Of a stretch of 64,000 nt of DNA, positions 35,561-46,980 are shown piece after piece. The notes beneath the pieces were generated by a model. That model did not search any database. It saw only the letters and a list, made by a program, of their open reading frames with translations, and was not told where the DNA came from. The DNA comes from Nageia nagi (Eukaryota > Pinophyta). The position numbers and the translations under genes were made by a program. Every line of letters starts with the position of its first letter. Position 1 is the stretch's first letter. The stretch spans positions 3,844,001 to 3,908,000 of the forward strand of contig JBITNC010000002.1 in assembly GCA_050084985.1 (NCBI GenBank), read 5' to 3'.

Positions 35561-36576
35561 AAAATAGGACTACCTAAATAAAAAAAATGTAAAAGAATGC
35601 ACCTTGACTTGAAGAGGAAAGAGAGATTTCTTTTCTTCACGTAAGTCTGCATCAAGATTGAGAATAACCAAAACAAATGAAAATAGCAAGAGATAGATAG
35701 GTAGTTGTTGTTGGTATTTTTCCAATGCTCTACTCCTTTATTTATAGCTAAAGGGGTTCAAATGTGTCTAGATGGATGTCTCCTCACACCCTCAATAATT
35801 TTGTGTTAGCTTTGCTTAAAGTTGGAAATGATGGTTATGGCATTTAATACTTTGAAATATTTTTCAGTAGCTAACAATTTAGTGCCAACTCTTATTCACA
35901 TCTAACACAAAAATACAAAATTAAGTAGGGTCATTTCTTTATTTTTTTTCTAGCTATTAAATATCATGTCATACCATAAAGAGACTGTAGTCTCTATCTA
36001 ATAGTGTTTTTACTATTAGCCCTATGTGGCAATAATATGGACACTCATATTCAACTTTTACCCCATTAAATTTATTTTTCTAACCTTATAATAATTTTTA
36101 AATTTAACTAAAGGTATATCCCCCTTTTTCCTCCATTTCAAAATTTAATTTTCAAAAATACCAAATAAGGGAAAACACATCTTTACTTGTGATGGTCACC
36201 TCGTCCTGCAAAGTAAGGTTAATCCACATATTTTTGAAAATATATTTTTATCAAGAATTCAAAAATCAAAACAATTATTCTACATGAATCTATATGATTT
36301 ATGATGGTCATAGGGTGTGTTAGTGATTCAACACCAATCATTTCCTCCTCTTATGCTTCTATTCCCATCATCAATTCACCTTTGGTCAATATGGTCTTTG
36401 AGTTGCTTCTCCACTCTATGACCTATGTCAAAACATCTTGAAGCCAGCATCAAATTGTCACAAATGATACATATTCCTATATCAAACTTGTCATTACCAT
36501 AGTATTATGCAAACATAATTCATTCAAATCCTCGATGGTACTCGAGGTCAAACAATGTCTTGAGATGGGTCATGAA
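34655..36576 (-). mobile_element. Long LTR (Gypsy-type start), minus strand
   Basis: From 36575 down, the minus strand begins with TCATGACCCATCTCAAGACA, a TGTCATGACCC-type LTR start. It is collinear with 62523-64000 on the plus strand, including GTTTGACCTCGAGTACC(A), a TTTGACATAGGTCATAGAG region, a GCTATAAATAAAGGAG TATA region (35735-35750), and the ~295-bp repeats. Similarity over the ~1.48 kb visible in both is high by eye. I infer a solo or terminal LTR near 2 kb because of promoter position and TG start; the other end and a target duplication are not resolved. It abuts the end of the Copia relic. Confidence 0.55.
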
Positions 36577-36689
36577 ATACACCCACCTTTAAAAGGAACA
36601 TAGTCCCCTATGTTCTTACATATAAACACAAACTTATAAATAATTCATAAAATTATTTAAACAAATAAATATCTTGAGGTGGGTCATGA
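36577..36689 (-). repeat. Second copy of the LTR start motif
   Basis: At 36671-36689 the minus strand again reads TCATGACCCACCTCAAGATA, followed by a short unrelated AT-rich piece to 36577. It may be the truncated end of a sister LTR inserted at the same place in the Copia relic. Confidence 0.4.
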
Positions 36690-37789
36690 TACTTAACTTC
36701 TTCGCAATGACTCTTCCCTAGATTATTGATAAACCTCCTTACAACTCCCACTTATTGCACTATATTTGGTCTGATACCCACTATTGTGTATATTAAACTC
36801 CCAATTATCTAAGCATAAGGAACCTTGTTCATATAATCTTATATCCATTTTGTCATAGGAATTAAATCTTTAGTGAGTTTAAAATATATTGCCAATAGTG
36901 TAGTAATAGGTTTTGTATCCTTCATATTAATACTTTATAGCACCTTTTGAATATAATGTTCTTGAGTTACTTTAGCATGTGGGTTTGTTTGTCTCTAGTG
37001 ATTTTCATTTAAATAATTTGTTTAGCCTCATCTAAATCCTTCATTGAAAAATCTTTAGCCAAGATCAACAATATCATGCATACTAGTTCATGCTACCAAC
37101 ATATCATTCATATACAAAATCAAGATAACATAATTTCTATTGTTTATATTCTTAAAATAAACATAATGATATGATTGAAACATAGTGAATTTATTAATTA
37201 CCATGAAAGTATAATATTTAAGTGACCATTATCTAGGAGCTTATTTGAGGCCATATTAGCTCTTTTCCAACTTATACACATAACCTTCTTTGCCTTTGAT
37301 CTTAAAACCTTGAGGTTATTGCATGTAAATATCCTCATCCAAATCCCCATGAATAAAAGTTATATTTACATCTAGTTGTTCAAGAAACAAATTTTTAGGA
37401 GACACAATACTCAATATTTATTTAATGGAGGTAATTTTTACATCCAAAGAAAAGATGTCATGAAATTATATACCTTTTTTTTAAGAAAAACCTTTTACCA
37501 CAAATCTTTCTTTTTACCTCTTTTGACCATATACATCTTCCTTTAACTTGTACACCCTTTTATTAGTAAGTGCTTTTTTACCTTTAGGAAGCTCAACTGA
37601 ACTCCAAGTTTGGTTTTGAAGTAAAGAGTCCATCTCATCCTTCATGGAAAGCTCCCACTTAATCCATGTATGTTCCATATGCATGGCTTCATCAAAATAC
37701 TCAAGCTCATTATTGTCAGCATAAAATACATAATAAAGAGAAAGATAATAACATCTAGGAGGTCTACTAGCCCTTGAATATCTTCTCAC
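36690..37789 (-). pseudogene. Copia reverse transcriptase/RNase H relic
   Basis: Minus strand: 'WELSMKDEMDSLLQNQTWS' and 'VELPKGKKALTNKRVYKLKE' (37670-37530) mark the start of Copia RT. Next come 'LEQLDVNITFIHGDLDEDI' (~37385), 'IKGKEGYVYKLEKS' (~37290), and 'NYVILILYMNDMLVA' (~37130), where the catalytic YVDD is YMND. Then 'HYIQKVL..INMKDTKP' (~36935), 'VPYA.IIGSLIY' and 'VRRFINNLGKSH' (~36720) lead into RNase H. It stops abruptly at 36690 against the long LTR, so RNase H is truncated. Several stops and frameshifts are present. Confidence 0.87.
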
Positions 37790-37949
37790 AATTATTGGTG
37801 GATTTTAGGGTTCTAATTGTTGAAGACCTTCACTTTGTTCTTTAGGTTTCTCATACTCATCAACATCATCAATAGTTACAAATCTTTGTTACTCTTCCTT
37901 TTCCTTTTGCTCAACTTGCAACCTATCTTTGTACATGCATTTTGTATTG

Positions 37950-39200
37950 AATATTAAATCTCTACTTCTAATGATTTTCTAATTATCAACATTCCTTACT
38001 TTGAACCCAAACCATAGATACCATACCTAATTAAGTAGCATTTTTGAGACATTGCATCAAGTTTTTTCCTATTTTTTTTTATCAATGTGTACAAAAGCTT
38101 CATAACCAAAGACTCTAAGGAAGGAGTGATTTACCTTTTTACCTATCCACATTTCCTTTGGAATGCCTCCATCTAAAGCAATAGATATAGATGGACCCAT
38201 TTTAATCAACTAAATAATAGTGTCAACAACATTATCCTAAAGATACAAAGGTAAAACTACATGTATCCTCATACTTCTAGCATGTTCCAAGATATTCTTA
38301 TTCATCCTTTTCAGAACCCCATTTTCCTGAGGCATTCTTGGAACTACCTTTATTATTCTAATTCCATAATGTGAAAAAAATGTTTCAAGCTCTATACTAT
38401 GAAATGCACCACCATTGTCAAATTTGATACATTTCAACTTTAATCCTATTTCATTTTCAACTAATGCATTTCAATTATTAAATGTTTTAAACACTAGACC
38501 TATGTCTTTCTTGTAGAGTCATTAATAAAATTGAAAAAGCAATAAGAACCACCAAGTGAAGTTACTTGTGCAGGACCCCACACATTTTTATGAACCAAAT
38601 CTAACCTCTCTCCTTTTCCTTATCTTTAAATACTTTTAAAAAGCTAAATCTTCTTTGTTTACTATACACACAATCTTCACAAAATCCCATTTCAAATTCT
38701 TTTAGATTAGGAAGTAACATTTTAGAGTGTAGTAATTTCATACCCTTTTCACTCATGCATCCAATTCTATTATGCCATAGAGTTACATCTTCACCTATAG
38801 ATACTAGATTCATGGCGTAATCAAATATATTTGTAAGAAAATAAAGAGTGCCTACCATGCTACCGTTTAGAATCACCATTGAACTCTTTGAAACATTCAA
38901 AGTAAAGTTACCAAATACAATCATATTATATCCTTACTTATCCAATTTACTTGTTGATATGAGATTTATGTTAAGATTAGAAATATGTTTTTCTTCATTT
39001 AAAGTCTCTTGTGTGCCATTAGGTAGTTTCAATATTATGTTGCCAATACCAACAATATTGCATGGATGTGCATTACCTAATAGTACTTGACCATAGTCAC
39101 AAAGAATGTAATTTATAAAGTACTCTTTATGTACTAAAGTAGCATGAAAGGAAGAACCTGAATCAATTATCCAATACTCACTGTTCCTATCAAGAGACAC
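37950..39200 (-). pseudogene. Copia protease, GAG-pre-integrase and integrase relic
   Basis: Protease: 'WIIDSGSSFHAT' (39170-39138), the D-S/T-G active site of Copia proteases. GAG-pre-integrase: 'VTLWHNRIGCMSEKGMKLL' with a downstream C-X2-C ('CEDCVYSKQ'), 38790-38660. Integrase core: 'IKFDNGGAF' (~38425) keeps the second catalytic aspartate, but 'ENGVLKRMN' has lysine where the catalytic glutamate of the NGVAERMN box belongs. The stretch 37950-38240 continues the integrase C-terminal region in broken frames ('FVHIDKK'-like). Order gag-PR-INT-RT-RH is typical of Copia. Not functional. Confidence 0.87.
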
Positions 39201-40049
39201 TATTAAGGCATCTTGTAGTATTTTACCATTTATATTTTCTTCTTGATTACTAGTACCTTCATTATTAACACCTTCCTTTTCTTTGCCCTTTCTATTCCAA
39301 CATTCTTTTTAAGATGACCTTTTTTACCATAATGCCAACATTCCAATTTTTTTACCTTTATATTTTGATCTCCCTTTAGATTTGCCTCTTGACTTGCTTC
39401 TTCCTATTTTCTTTGATCTTCCCCTTGTCTCAATCATGAGAGCAACATTGGAACTTTCACATGTAGAATTTCTCCTCATTTATTCACTTAGAATGGTTCC
39501 AACAACTTCATCAAAGACTAAATTTGCATTAGAAGAAGTGTTCCTAATAGACATAACAAAGTTATTCCAACTTTTAGGAAGAGAACACAATACCAACAAT
39601 TTTATTATATCATCATCAAACTCAGTTTTAACTATTAGTTATTTGGTTTGTTATTGCATTAAACTCATTAACATGATCTTGGACTGAACTAAATTCATCT
39701 TCATGTTAAATATTTTTTTAATCATTTATGCCTTGTTTGAGGCTAATGAATTTTCACACAATTTAGTAAGTTTTTCCATTAAGATTTCAGTAGTTTTCTC
39801 ACCTAGAATATTGAAAGCTATACTAAATCTTAAACAAAGTCTAATAACACCTAAATCCTTTCTATCCAATAAGTTCCACTCTTCATCTTTCATGGATGAG
39901 AGTTTCTTAGATTTATCTTCAAAAGGTTGGTAAAGTTTATTTTGATAAATATAGTCATCCATTTGCATTTTTGAAAATTGAAAATCTTTCTCATTAAATC
40001 TTTCCACCTTTAGCCTTCTTTCTTCTACCATTGTTTCCTCTTGGTCCAA
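39201..40049 (-). pseudogene. Copia gag relic with damaged zinc knuckle
   Basis: Starts at 40049 with 'MDQEETMVEERRLKVERFNE', then 'FQFSKMQMDDYIYQNKLYQP' and 'IRLCLRFSIAFNILGEKTTE' (to ~39726), the alpha-helical capsid part of Copia gag. The C-terminal zinc knuckle near 39345-39295 reads 'ECWHYGKKGHLKK' plus EC after a one-base slip: the second cysteine of CX2CX4HX4C is tyrosine. The start is supported by the neighbouring 5' LTR just upstream. Open plus-strand frames here (39382-39933) are antisense. Confidence 0.85.
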
Positions 40050-40149
40050 ATATACAAATAAGATTCACGAAGTAACTAAATAAAATAACAATATTTGATA
40101 CTAGACTTTTCATAATTTAGTAATTTCATATAAACTTGACCAATTAGTC

Positions 40150-40676
40150 CTCTTAGTCAATGAAAAAAGAAATAACAAGATAAATATGAAAAAATAGTAA
40201 GTAAACATAGAACAAAGAGAGGCAAGAGATTAATGTGGTTGACCTAATATGGACTACATCTATGGATAAGCTTTCAAACATTGTATTGCATCAATATTCT
40301 TAGTGCTCTAAGAAATACACCAACAACATAACCTTTCTACAAACCATTCCTTTGGAGTATAAACATGACCTCTCTACAAATATCTCCAAAACAAACTACA
40401 AGCAATTCCAATCTTACAAAACTATATTACATCCTCAATCCAAGCTCCTCGATTCATAAGAGAGATACCATACCAATTTGACCCTAAAATATTAAGGAAT
40501 TAATGGGATAACACCCCAACTTGATTGAAATCCCAACCATGAAATAAAGGCTTGATGAGGTATGATTTTGACTTCTCAAAATGGAGTTTAACACTCTCTA
40601 TTTTTTTATTGGCCTACATCATACCAGTTACCACCTTGTGATTGGCCTTCAATAGATTGATTGATATTACAACACC
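40150..40676 (-). repeat. 5' LTR of the minus-strand Copia element (approximate)
   Basis: On the minus strand it begins near 40676 with TGTTGTAATATCAATCAATC. It contains the 'GAAAGCTTATCCATAGATGTAGTCC', 'GGTCAACCACATTAATCTCTT' and 'TTGTTCTATGTTTACTTACT' series typical of Copia R/U5, and ends near 40150-40160. The gag start follows about 100 bp later. No clear TGGTATCAGAGC site remains; 'ATTGGTCAAGTTTATATG' near 40145 may be its ruined form. The 3' LTR is missing. Confidence 0.6.
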
Positions 40677-40799
40677 CAAAATGTCCTTCATTGATCAACC
40701 TATCAGTTGATTGATTAATCAATCAATCCATTCAAGATTCACTTGATCAAAAATAAAGTCTTAAAAATTTGAACTTAGCCCATGAATCAAGCTCCATAC

Positions 40800-41750
40800 T
40801 CAACACATGAAAGAATTGGGTGAGATCAAAAAAATTCTTAGTAATAGAATAACAAGGGATAAACAAAACCATATTCTAAAGTTATATCAAGAATACTACA
40901 TTGAGAAGGTGCTAAAGAAGTTCAACATGAAGGATGCAAAATAAATTTACACACCTTTGGAAAATCACTTTAAACTCACCAAAGATTTATGTCCCAAGAC
41001 GCAAGAGGGATAAGAGTCCATGATTAGGGTTCCTTATGCTTCAATGATTAGTAGTTTGATGTACATGCCATGTTTTACACAAGACCAAAAATAACACAGC
41101 AATGGGATTTGTGAGTAGATTTATGAACTATCTAAGAAGAGAGTATTGGAAATAATTTAAATGGATAATCAAGTATTTGAGAGGCACTACCAATTACTCT
41201 TTGAATTTTGGAGATTCTAACATTTGCTTACAAGGTTATGTGGATTTAGATATGGTAAGTTATAATAATGGTAGGAGGAGAACTACAGGGTATGTTTTTA
41301 CCATTGGTGATTCAACAATTAATCGAATCTCCAAAATTCATTAAGTTGTAGCTCTCTTAATCACATAAGTAGAGTATGTAGCTACTACTAAAGCTAACAA
41401 GGAGATGATTTAGTTATAAAGATTGTTGAAGTAATTAGGAAAGAAGAAAGGATATGCTACATTATGGAGTGATAGTAAAAGTGTTATCCATCTTTCTAAA
41501 AACTCCACTTTGTATTCAAGAACCAAATATATATAACTTAGATATCTCTTCATAAGGTCTATGTTGGAGGATGCTTAACTAAATTTGGAAAAGATACATA
41601 CATATAAAAAACCCTATAAATATGATCACAAAAGTTGTAACAAGGGAGAAGTTGAAATTTTTCTCAATTTTGGTTGGCCTTAAGGAATAAGAGTTCATGA
41701 TGAGAAGCTTTCAGTCCTAGATTGTGTTCTATTGTAGTGGGATAAATCTC
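40800..41750 (+). pseudogene. Copia RT C-terminus and RNase H relic (second element)
   Basis: Plus strand: 'MKELGEIKKIL' (40808), 'YQEYYIEKVLKKFNMKDAK' (~40890-40945), 'HFKLTKDLCPKTQE' (~40970-41010), 'VPYASMISSLMYM' (~41030-41070). RNase H follows: 'LQGYVDLDM' (41230), 'RRRTTGYVFTIGDSTIN' (41275-41325), 'TLWSDSKSVIHLSKNSTLYS' (41460-41520) and 'LEKIHTYKNPINMITK' (~41588-41635). Many stop codons. Its 5' part is absent: the fragment begins only about 120 bp from the LTR of the oppositely oriented Copia element, so rearrangement or insertion removed the rest. Confidence 0.87.
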
Positions 41751-41762
41751 AAAGTGGGAGAT
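41751..41762 (+). other. Polypurine tract
   Basis: AAAGTGGGAGAT directly before the 3' LTR start TATTGGGAGTTGAGCC, following the end of RNase H; matches the common plant Copia arrangement. Confidence 0.7.
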
Positions 41763-42479
41763 TATTGGGAGTTGAGCCTAGTTAGATATATTTTACTACA
41801 GGTGAAAAATATATGGCATATGTTTCTCCAAATAAGCTAAAATTTAATATATAGATTCTAAACACCAATAAATTTCCATTGGTATAGAGAACATGCAAAT
41901 ATGAGCTATAAATCAAAATTTATGAGGTTTGCAAGTTTATTATTTTGAGAGGAATATAGCTATGAATTTTCAAAGGGAGACTTTTGACCATTGTGTTTCA
42001 AACCACACTTTATGTACCTTAATTGTAGGATGGGATTTATATCTTGCATGTATGATTTTGCATTGATTCTTAGCCTCCTTTATGGAATAAGAAAGGATTG
42101 TAACTAGGTTATAAATGAAAGGTTTTGCAATATAATTTAATGATAGTAAAACTTGGTGAAGTTTGTAGTATTATGTGAAAGAGATAGAGTTTGTAGGAAG
42201 GATTTTTGTAAGTAAGAAGAATTTTACAACATGAGGATATTGGCGTATCTCTTGGTTAATTGGAGATGATTCAATACAAGGACTTGAAAGCTTCTTTGTG
42301 GATGTAACCTACACTAGGTGAACCACATTAAACTTGTCTCTTCTCTTGTGTATTTATTTTGAGCTATCTTGTTGGGATTATTTTGCAAACTAGTAGAGGG
42401 TTTATTGATCAAGTTTTATTTTTATTTATTGTACCTAAAATATACAAATTATTCATAAATTGTATACATTATTCTTTCA
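41763..42479 (+). repeat. 3' LTR of the plus-strand Copia element
   Basis: Starts TATTGGGAGTTGAGCCTAG (decayed TGTTGGG) and contains the conserved GAAAGCTT...GGATGTAACC...AGGTGAACCACATTAA...TGTCTC series near 42285-42345. It probably ends near TTCTTTCA at 42479; the end is approximate. Confidence 0.65.
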
Positions 42480-44559
42480 CCCTTCCCCTTTTCTATTCTC
42501 CCCTTATTCTTTATTCCTATTATTTCTTGCTTTCCCTTATCTATTTTTCCTTCTTCAAATTCTCATTCTTCCATTTTTAAAGGACTTCAATATCTCATTA
42601 TAAGCCTTACCAAGTGCAATAAATTTTTATATCAAGATCTAATTTTAATAAGCTAGGGAATTTTTGTATAATTAATAATTTTTAAAGTGGTAATATTCCT
42701 TAATGAGCCCAATATTTTGTAGCCAACAATGTTAGCAAGATATAAAAAAATTGTAGATCAAATATATAAAATGTTCAATAATGAGCAACAAAGCAATAAA
42801 ACTAGACTTCCACATGAGACACTCCAATATATGTAGCTAGATTTTTTCCTTGAGTGGTGTCAATAATTCATTAAAAATTGTGACCCAAATACAAAAAGAT
42901 GGAAGAAGACCTTTTGACCTGTATATGACAAATTAAAATGCAAATTAAGCCCTTGCCAAATGTCAACTCCAACGTGTTATCATTCCACATGGTGTATTGT
43001 TCAAAATAATGGGTACACTAATCAAAATAAGCATTCAATATATATCAAATTATGAATATTAGGATCATATGTTAATGATCTCAACAATGGTTATAGAACC
43101 AATTTGGCAATAATTGCAAAGAAATGTTAGAGTACATGTAATAGAAGTTGATTGGAGTCATTAATGCAATCCTATTCGTAGAAGATGATGGAGAGTCGAT
43201 TGAGATAGAGCTAAGCATAATACTTCTTTTATTGAAAGTAATTGTAACAATATCATTGTACATAATTTCCATTTAAGAGACTATCTATATTCATTGTAAA
43301 GTAGATAGAAATTATTAAGATAGTTGAGGCAAGCGGTGAGAAATCATACACTAGTTCATCTTGGAACCTATATATATGGCTACACATAGAATTGTAAATG
43401 GTACAAATTTTAATATTATTACCCTTTTTATATTCTATTTCTTCTAAAATGAGAGGTTAATACAAAATGTTTGCCCTTTGCTCCTATTTGAGGTTGTAAG
43501 TTATTTATGTAATGGTGTATGAATGAATGTGAGATTATCTATGGCTATGTGATGTTAATTATTTGGCCATGATTCTATGCCAGATATTTATCTAAATCCT
43601 AGTGCTTAATTGGATTGTAGTACTTCAACTTAATTTTATTTAATCTCTTGTACTTTTTACTCTTTTATTTTCATATTTGTTTGAATATCTAGATACTTTC
43701 AACCTACAAAATATAGGAATCCACCTTCACCAAAGATTGAATATAGGTTAACCATTATGAGTGCATTTTATTACCCTCTCTATTCACTTAAGGGGCTTGT
43801 CTAATCAAGTTATGTTGATATTTTAATGCCATACTATTTTGCATTATTTAAATCAACATCAGTCAAGTTTGCAACTTCTAGAATCAATTGTGGAAACAAC
43901 AAAGTGAAAGGTATCATTGTGGCTTTGAACAATACTAAATCATAAAAAGAATCATTACTTCTTTCATCCTTAGGCACTTTGTCAATGTCTTCTAACATAT
44001 TTAATGAATCTATATGATTCTAGGTTAGATCTCTAATTTTATGTAGATTTTATTTTAAGATTGCTTCTCATAGAGTTCTCCCATCTTTCATTAGTTTAAG
44101 GAAACTCTTCTTTCTTATCTTTTTGCTTGCATTATATGATCTTTTATCATTCACCCTAGTTAACAAGATAAAAAATGAGTTCTTTGACAAATTTAAATGA
44201 ATGAAATATATATATATATAAATTGTAAACTATTTAAATTATAATAAAAGGGAAATGAATTTTAAATTTTATATCCATTGCTAGATTAAAATTTGATTGT
44301 ATCATGTTGCAAATCCCCTTTTTTTTCTTTCCAATAACTCAAATGACATTGAAAATTGAAAAAAAAGTTACTATTCAAAAGTCATAACATTTTGATTTTG
44401 CATAAAAATTAGGTTGCTTTACGAATTTCAATCTAATTACTTATGAGCATTTGCAACCTTTATCCATGAATTGTATGACTGTATGTGATAAAATGCATAT
44501 GAAGGTTGGCTATGCTATTGGTTTGGTTCTCATTAAATCAAAGAGTTAAAAGGATATCT
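42480..44559. other. No recognisable gene; one protein-like minus-strand frame
   Basis: Mostly AT-rich non-coding. On the minus strand about 43999-43827 an open frame of 57 codons starts 'MLEDIDKVPKDERSNDSFYD' and continues 'LLFPQLILEVANLTDVDL'. It looks like real former coding sequence, but I cannot assign it. Confidence 0.35.
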
Positions 44560-44746
44560 TTATTATGATAATAAATAACATATCCTCCATTTTAAAAGGT
44601 CTTGTGTAACAATTTTTAGATATACAATTGCTCATAGAATACAATCATTGCATTCTCCAAAGTACTTCACAACTTAAATAACAATTCTAGAAGAATCTTC
44701 AATAACCTGAACACAATAGCCACTTTTTGCTATACTAGTAGACAAG
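44560..44746 (-). pseudogene. PPR-DYW C-terminal fragment, split off by a transposon
   Basis: On the minus strand from 44737: 'YSKK.AIVFRLL', then 'SSRIVI.VVKYFGECNDCIL' and 'AIVYLKIV'. This follows the plant DYW order: YHSEKLAIAFGLL, then GTPIRVIKNLRVCGDCH, then FISKIV. The zinc-ligand CGDCH is reduced to CNDCI. The upstream part of the same gene resumes at 60673 on the far side of the Mutator-like element. DYW domains are C-to-U RNA-editing deaminases of organelles; this copy is dead. Confidence 0.72.
44738..44746 (+). repeat. Left target-site duplication (GTAGACAAG)
   Basis: Nine bases matching GTAGAGAAG at 60664-60672 with one change, as expected for 8-11 bp Mutator-type duplications. 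A paralogous uninterrupted copy at about 61672-61681 reads TAGAAGAGAAG. Confidence 0.78.
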
Positions 44747-45340
44747 TGGTGAAGCATATCCTACCTTCAGATCATCCCCCCCATATGGATGGTTTTTTTT
44801 TTGACACATATAAAACACAATACATGTTAGAAGTTGAAAAACATCATTTTTTGACACCAATAAAAAATCACAAGTTTGTTCTCCTTACTTTTTTTTATTT
44901 TGATGTGGTATAACTGCAAGCTGATTATACCAAACCACCTTACAATTATACCACTTTTTTTTTAATTTTACTCAAGTATACCAAACCACCTTGTGATTAT
45001 ACCCTTCATTTTTAAACATTTGGGTATAATTACAAAGCAATTAGACCAAATTACCTTGCAATTATACTCTTTATTTTTTAAATCTCTCAGGTATAACCGC
45101 ACAATGATTATACTAGATTGCCTTATGATTATACACTTTATTTTTTGAATTTAGGGTGAGATAATAGCAAACTAATTATACTAAACCCTAATGCAATAAT
45201 ACCAAGGTAGTTTGGTATAATCACTTTGTGCTTATACTAGATATTTAAAAAATGATGGTATAATCGCAAGGTGGTTATACCAACTATATTTTTTTAAATA
45301 TTTAAAAGGTCAAACCACATTATGATTATAAAAAAAGTGT
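44747..45340 (+). repeat. Left TIR of the MULE
   Basis: Homologous in inverted orientation to 60265-60663. After the terminal GAAGCATATCCTACCTTC there is a C run (CCCCCC), ACATGTTAGAAGTTGAAAAA and CTCCTTACTTTTTTTTATTT, then GATGTGGTATAACTGCAAG and a series of 'ATTATACC' words spaced ~60 bp to about 45300. Confidence 0.85.
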
Positions 45341-45439
45341 GGATATAGAGAATCAAAAATTAAATTTTGCAGATCTTGATGTAGCGATTAACCATTATTG
45401 AATCTAAATTGTATAATTGTATTTCATTTGAACTTCAAG

Positions 45440-45830
45440 TTTCAGGAGAAGAGAGCTCTAGGGTTTCAATTTCAATAGCAATGAAGACACTATGGTTCAT
45501 TGCATATCTTATAATTATTCCATTGTAATCCCTCTAAATCCTTGTAATTCTTTATATTCAAAAAACCTTGACTTAACTCTATGTTACTTTCAATTTTTTT
45601 TGGATTCTAGAAGTTTTAAGATAGCTCTAGGGTTTCAGTGGTGCTTGAGTGTTACTAGTTCTAGCTACATTTCAACGAAATTTTCCATTGTAAGTCCCTT
45701 AAATTCTATTATGTCTCCTTTTGTATGCAATAAAAGTTAGGTTAACTCTATTTTAATTTTAATTTTTTTTGGATTACAGAAGTTTCAAAATAGTTCTAAC
45801 ATTTCAGTGATGTCAATTTTCTGAATTGAA
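45440..45830 (+). repeat. ~165-bp imperfect tandem duplication, leader-like
   Basis: CTCTAGGGTTTCA ... CCATTGTAA ... TTTTTTTTGGATT(C/A)(T/C)AGAAGTTT recurs with a spacing of about 165 bp (CATTGTAA at 45521 and CATTGTAAG at 45686). TCTAGGGTTTCA is typical of plant 5' leader sequence and TTGGATTNNAG resembles a splice acceptor. It may therefore be the duplicated untranslated leader of the cargo gene, just inside the TIR that would serve as promoter. Confidence 0.5.
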
Positions 45831-46539
45831 GTAAATGGTTCATCATGTGTATGGCATGTTGCATTATTTTTTATTTTTTTGCAAAACTCATGTAGAGGAG
45901 ATGAAGTTGGTAGTTAATAGGGATTATGAGTGGCATAAAATATGCATGGGTATCTAAAGCTTATGATTTAGGAGCATTTTCTTGCTACCTAGGTTATCGG
46001 TTCTTTCGATAATTAAATTGAACTCATTCAATTTGAATTTCTTTAGTACCTAAATTAGGAGCTATAGAAGTAGTAGGAGGATTCATAATGGTTTTAAATT
46101 TTGCAACCATATAAGCAAATAATCCTTAATCTTATGTGTTATATATTGATAATAGTAATAATTATTTAGAAGATTAATATAAAGCACCTATTGTTGGAAA
46201 TAAAACTTAGCAATATTTAAATCAAGTTGCTTTTATACATCATTGGTAAGGTCCACTTTGATAAAGACTTACTTAATAGGGTGAGTAGAGAAGAATTTGT
46301 CCAGTTCAAAGAAAATAAACTTTCCCAAGGGTGCTACCAAGGTGTGCAAAAACTTATAGAGGAGGATAAGAAGACCCAAAAACTCAATCTAAATAGGAAC
46401 TTCATATGAAACATCATTAGATGTAATAAAATTCATATTGTAACTTTTGAAAATCAATAAAGACTTATAGATTATCTACTATCCCTTTTTCATAACTTTG
46501 TAGTGAAATTCATATTGTAGTGAAAACATTTATCCATAA
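45831..46539. other. No recognisable gene inside the MULE
   Basis: The plus frame 46227-46409 ('LLNRVSREEFVQFKENKL' and 'VQKLIEEDKKTQKL') is mildly protein-like and could be part of the LINE relic or of the cargo gene. Unassigned. Confidence 0.3.
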
Positions 46540-46980
46540 CATGTTATTTTTTATTCTTTTCACCAAAGATGCAATCCTACTTTCCATCTCTACTAATGGA
46601 TTATATAGAAAATTATATGTTCTTTATCATTTTTGTGACATATGATAGCTTGTTAACCTTAGCAAAACTAAAGTCATGATTTTTAATACTTTCAAAGATG
46701 TAGCCTCCAAGTTCCAATTTTTCTACAAAGGAGAGCTCATGGAAATCATAACCTCATATACTTGGGGATTATGTTCTCCATATCATATTTCAATTTAACA
46801 AATACCCATTGATTTTATTTTTTCAAGGTCAATGCTTACCTCTTCAAGGTCCAACATAAGATGGTATTATTCTAGTTTAAGAATGAATTAGCTAGGCTTT
46901 TTGTGTGGAGTTTGTTTTCTTTCTATTTAAATTAAAAGTTAATATAACTTTGTTGTGTTATAAACTTTGATGTTTATGGA
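46540..46980 (+). pseudogene. LINE reverse transcriptase fragment
   Basis: Plus strand reads 'LFFTKDAILLSISTNGLYRK', then 'LYVLYHFCDI', stops, 'LVNLSKTKVMIFNTFKDVAS' and 'FQFFYKGELMEIITSYT'. This is the palm region of plant LINE RT (LFADD..LLS.....L...L..F...LVNL.KTKVMIF), with the catalytic FADD changed to FTKD. Only about 130 residues remain. It lies within the MULE and is presumably a nested insertion older than the MULE's latest damage or carried along with it. Confidence 0.75.

Noticed and set aside
38848-39933. Plus-strand frames over the Copia gag/protease
   Set aside because: Antisense to clear Copia coding sequence on the minus strand.
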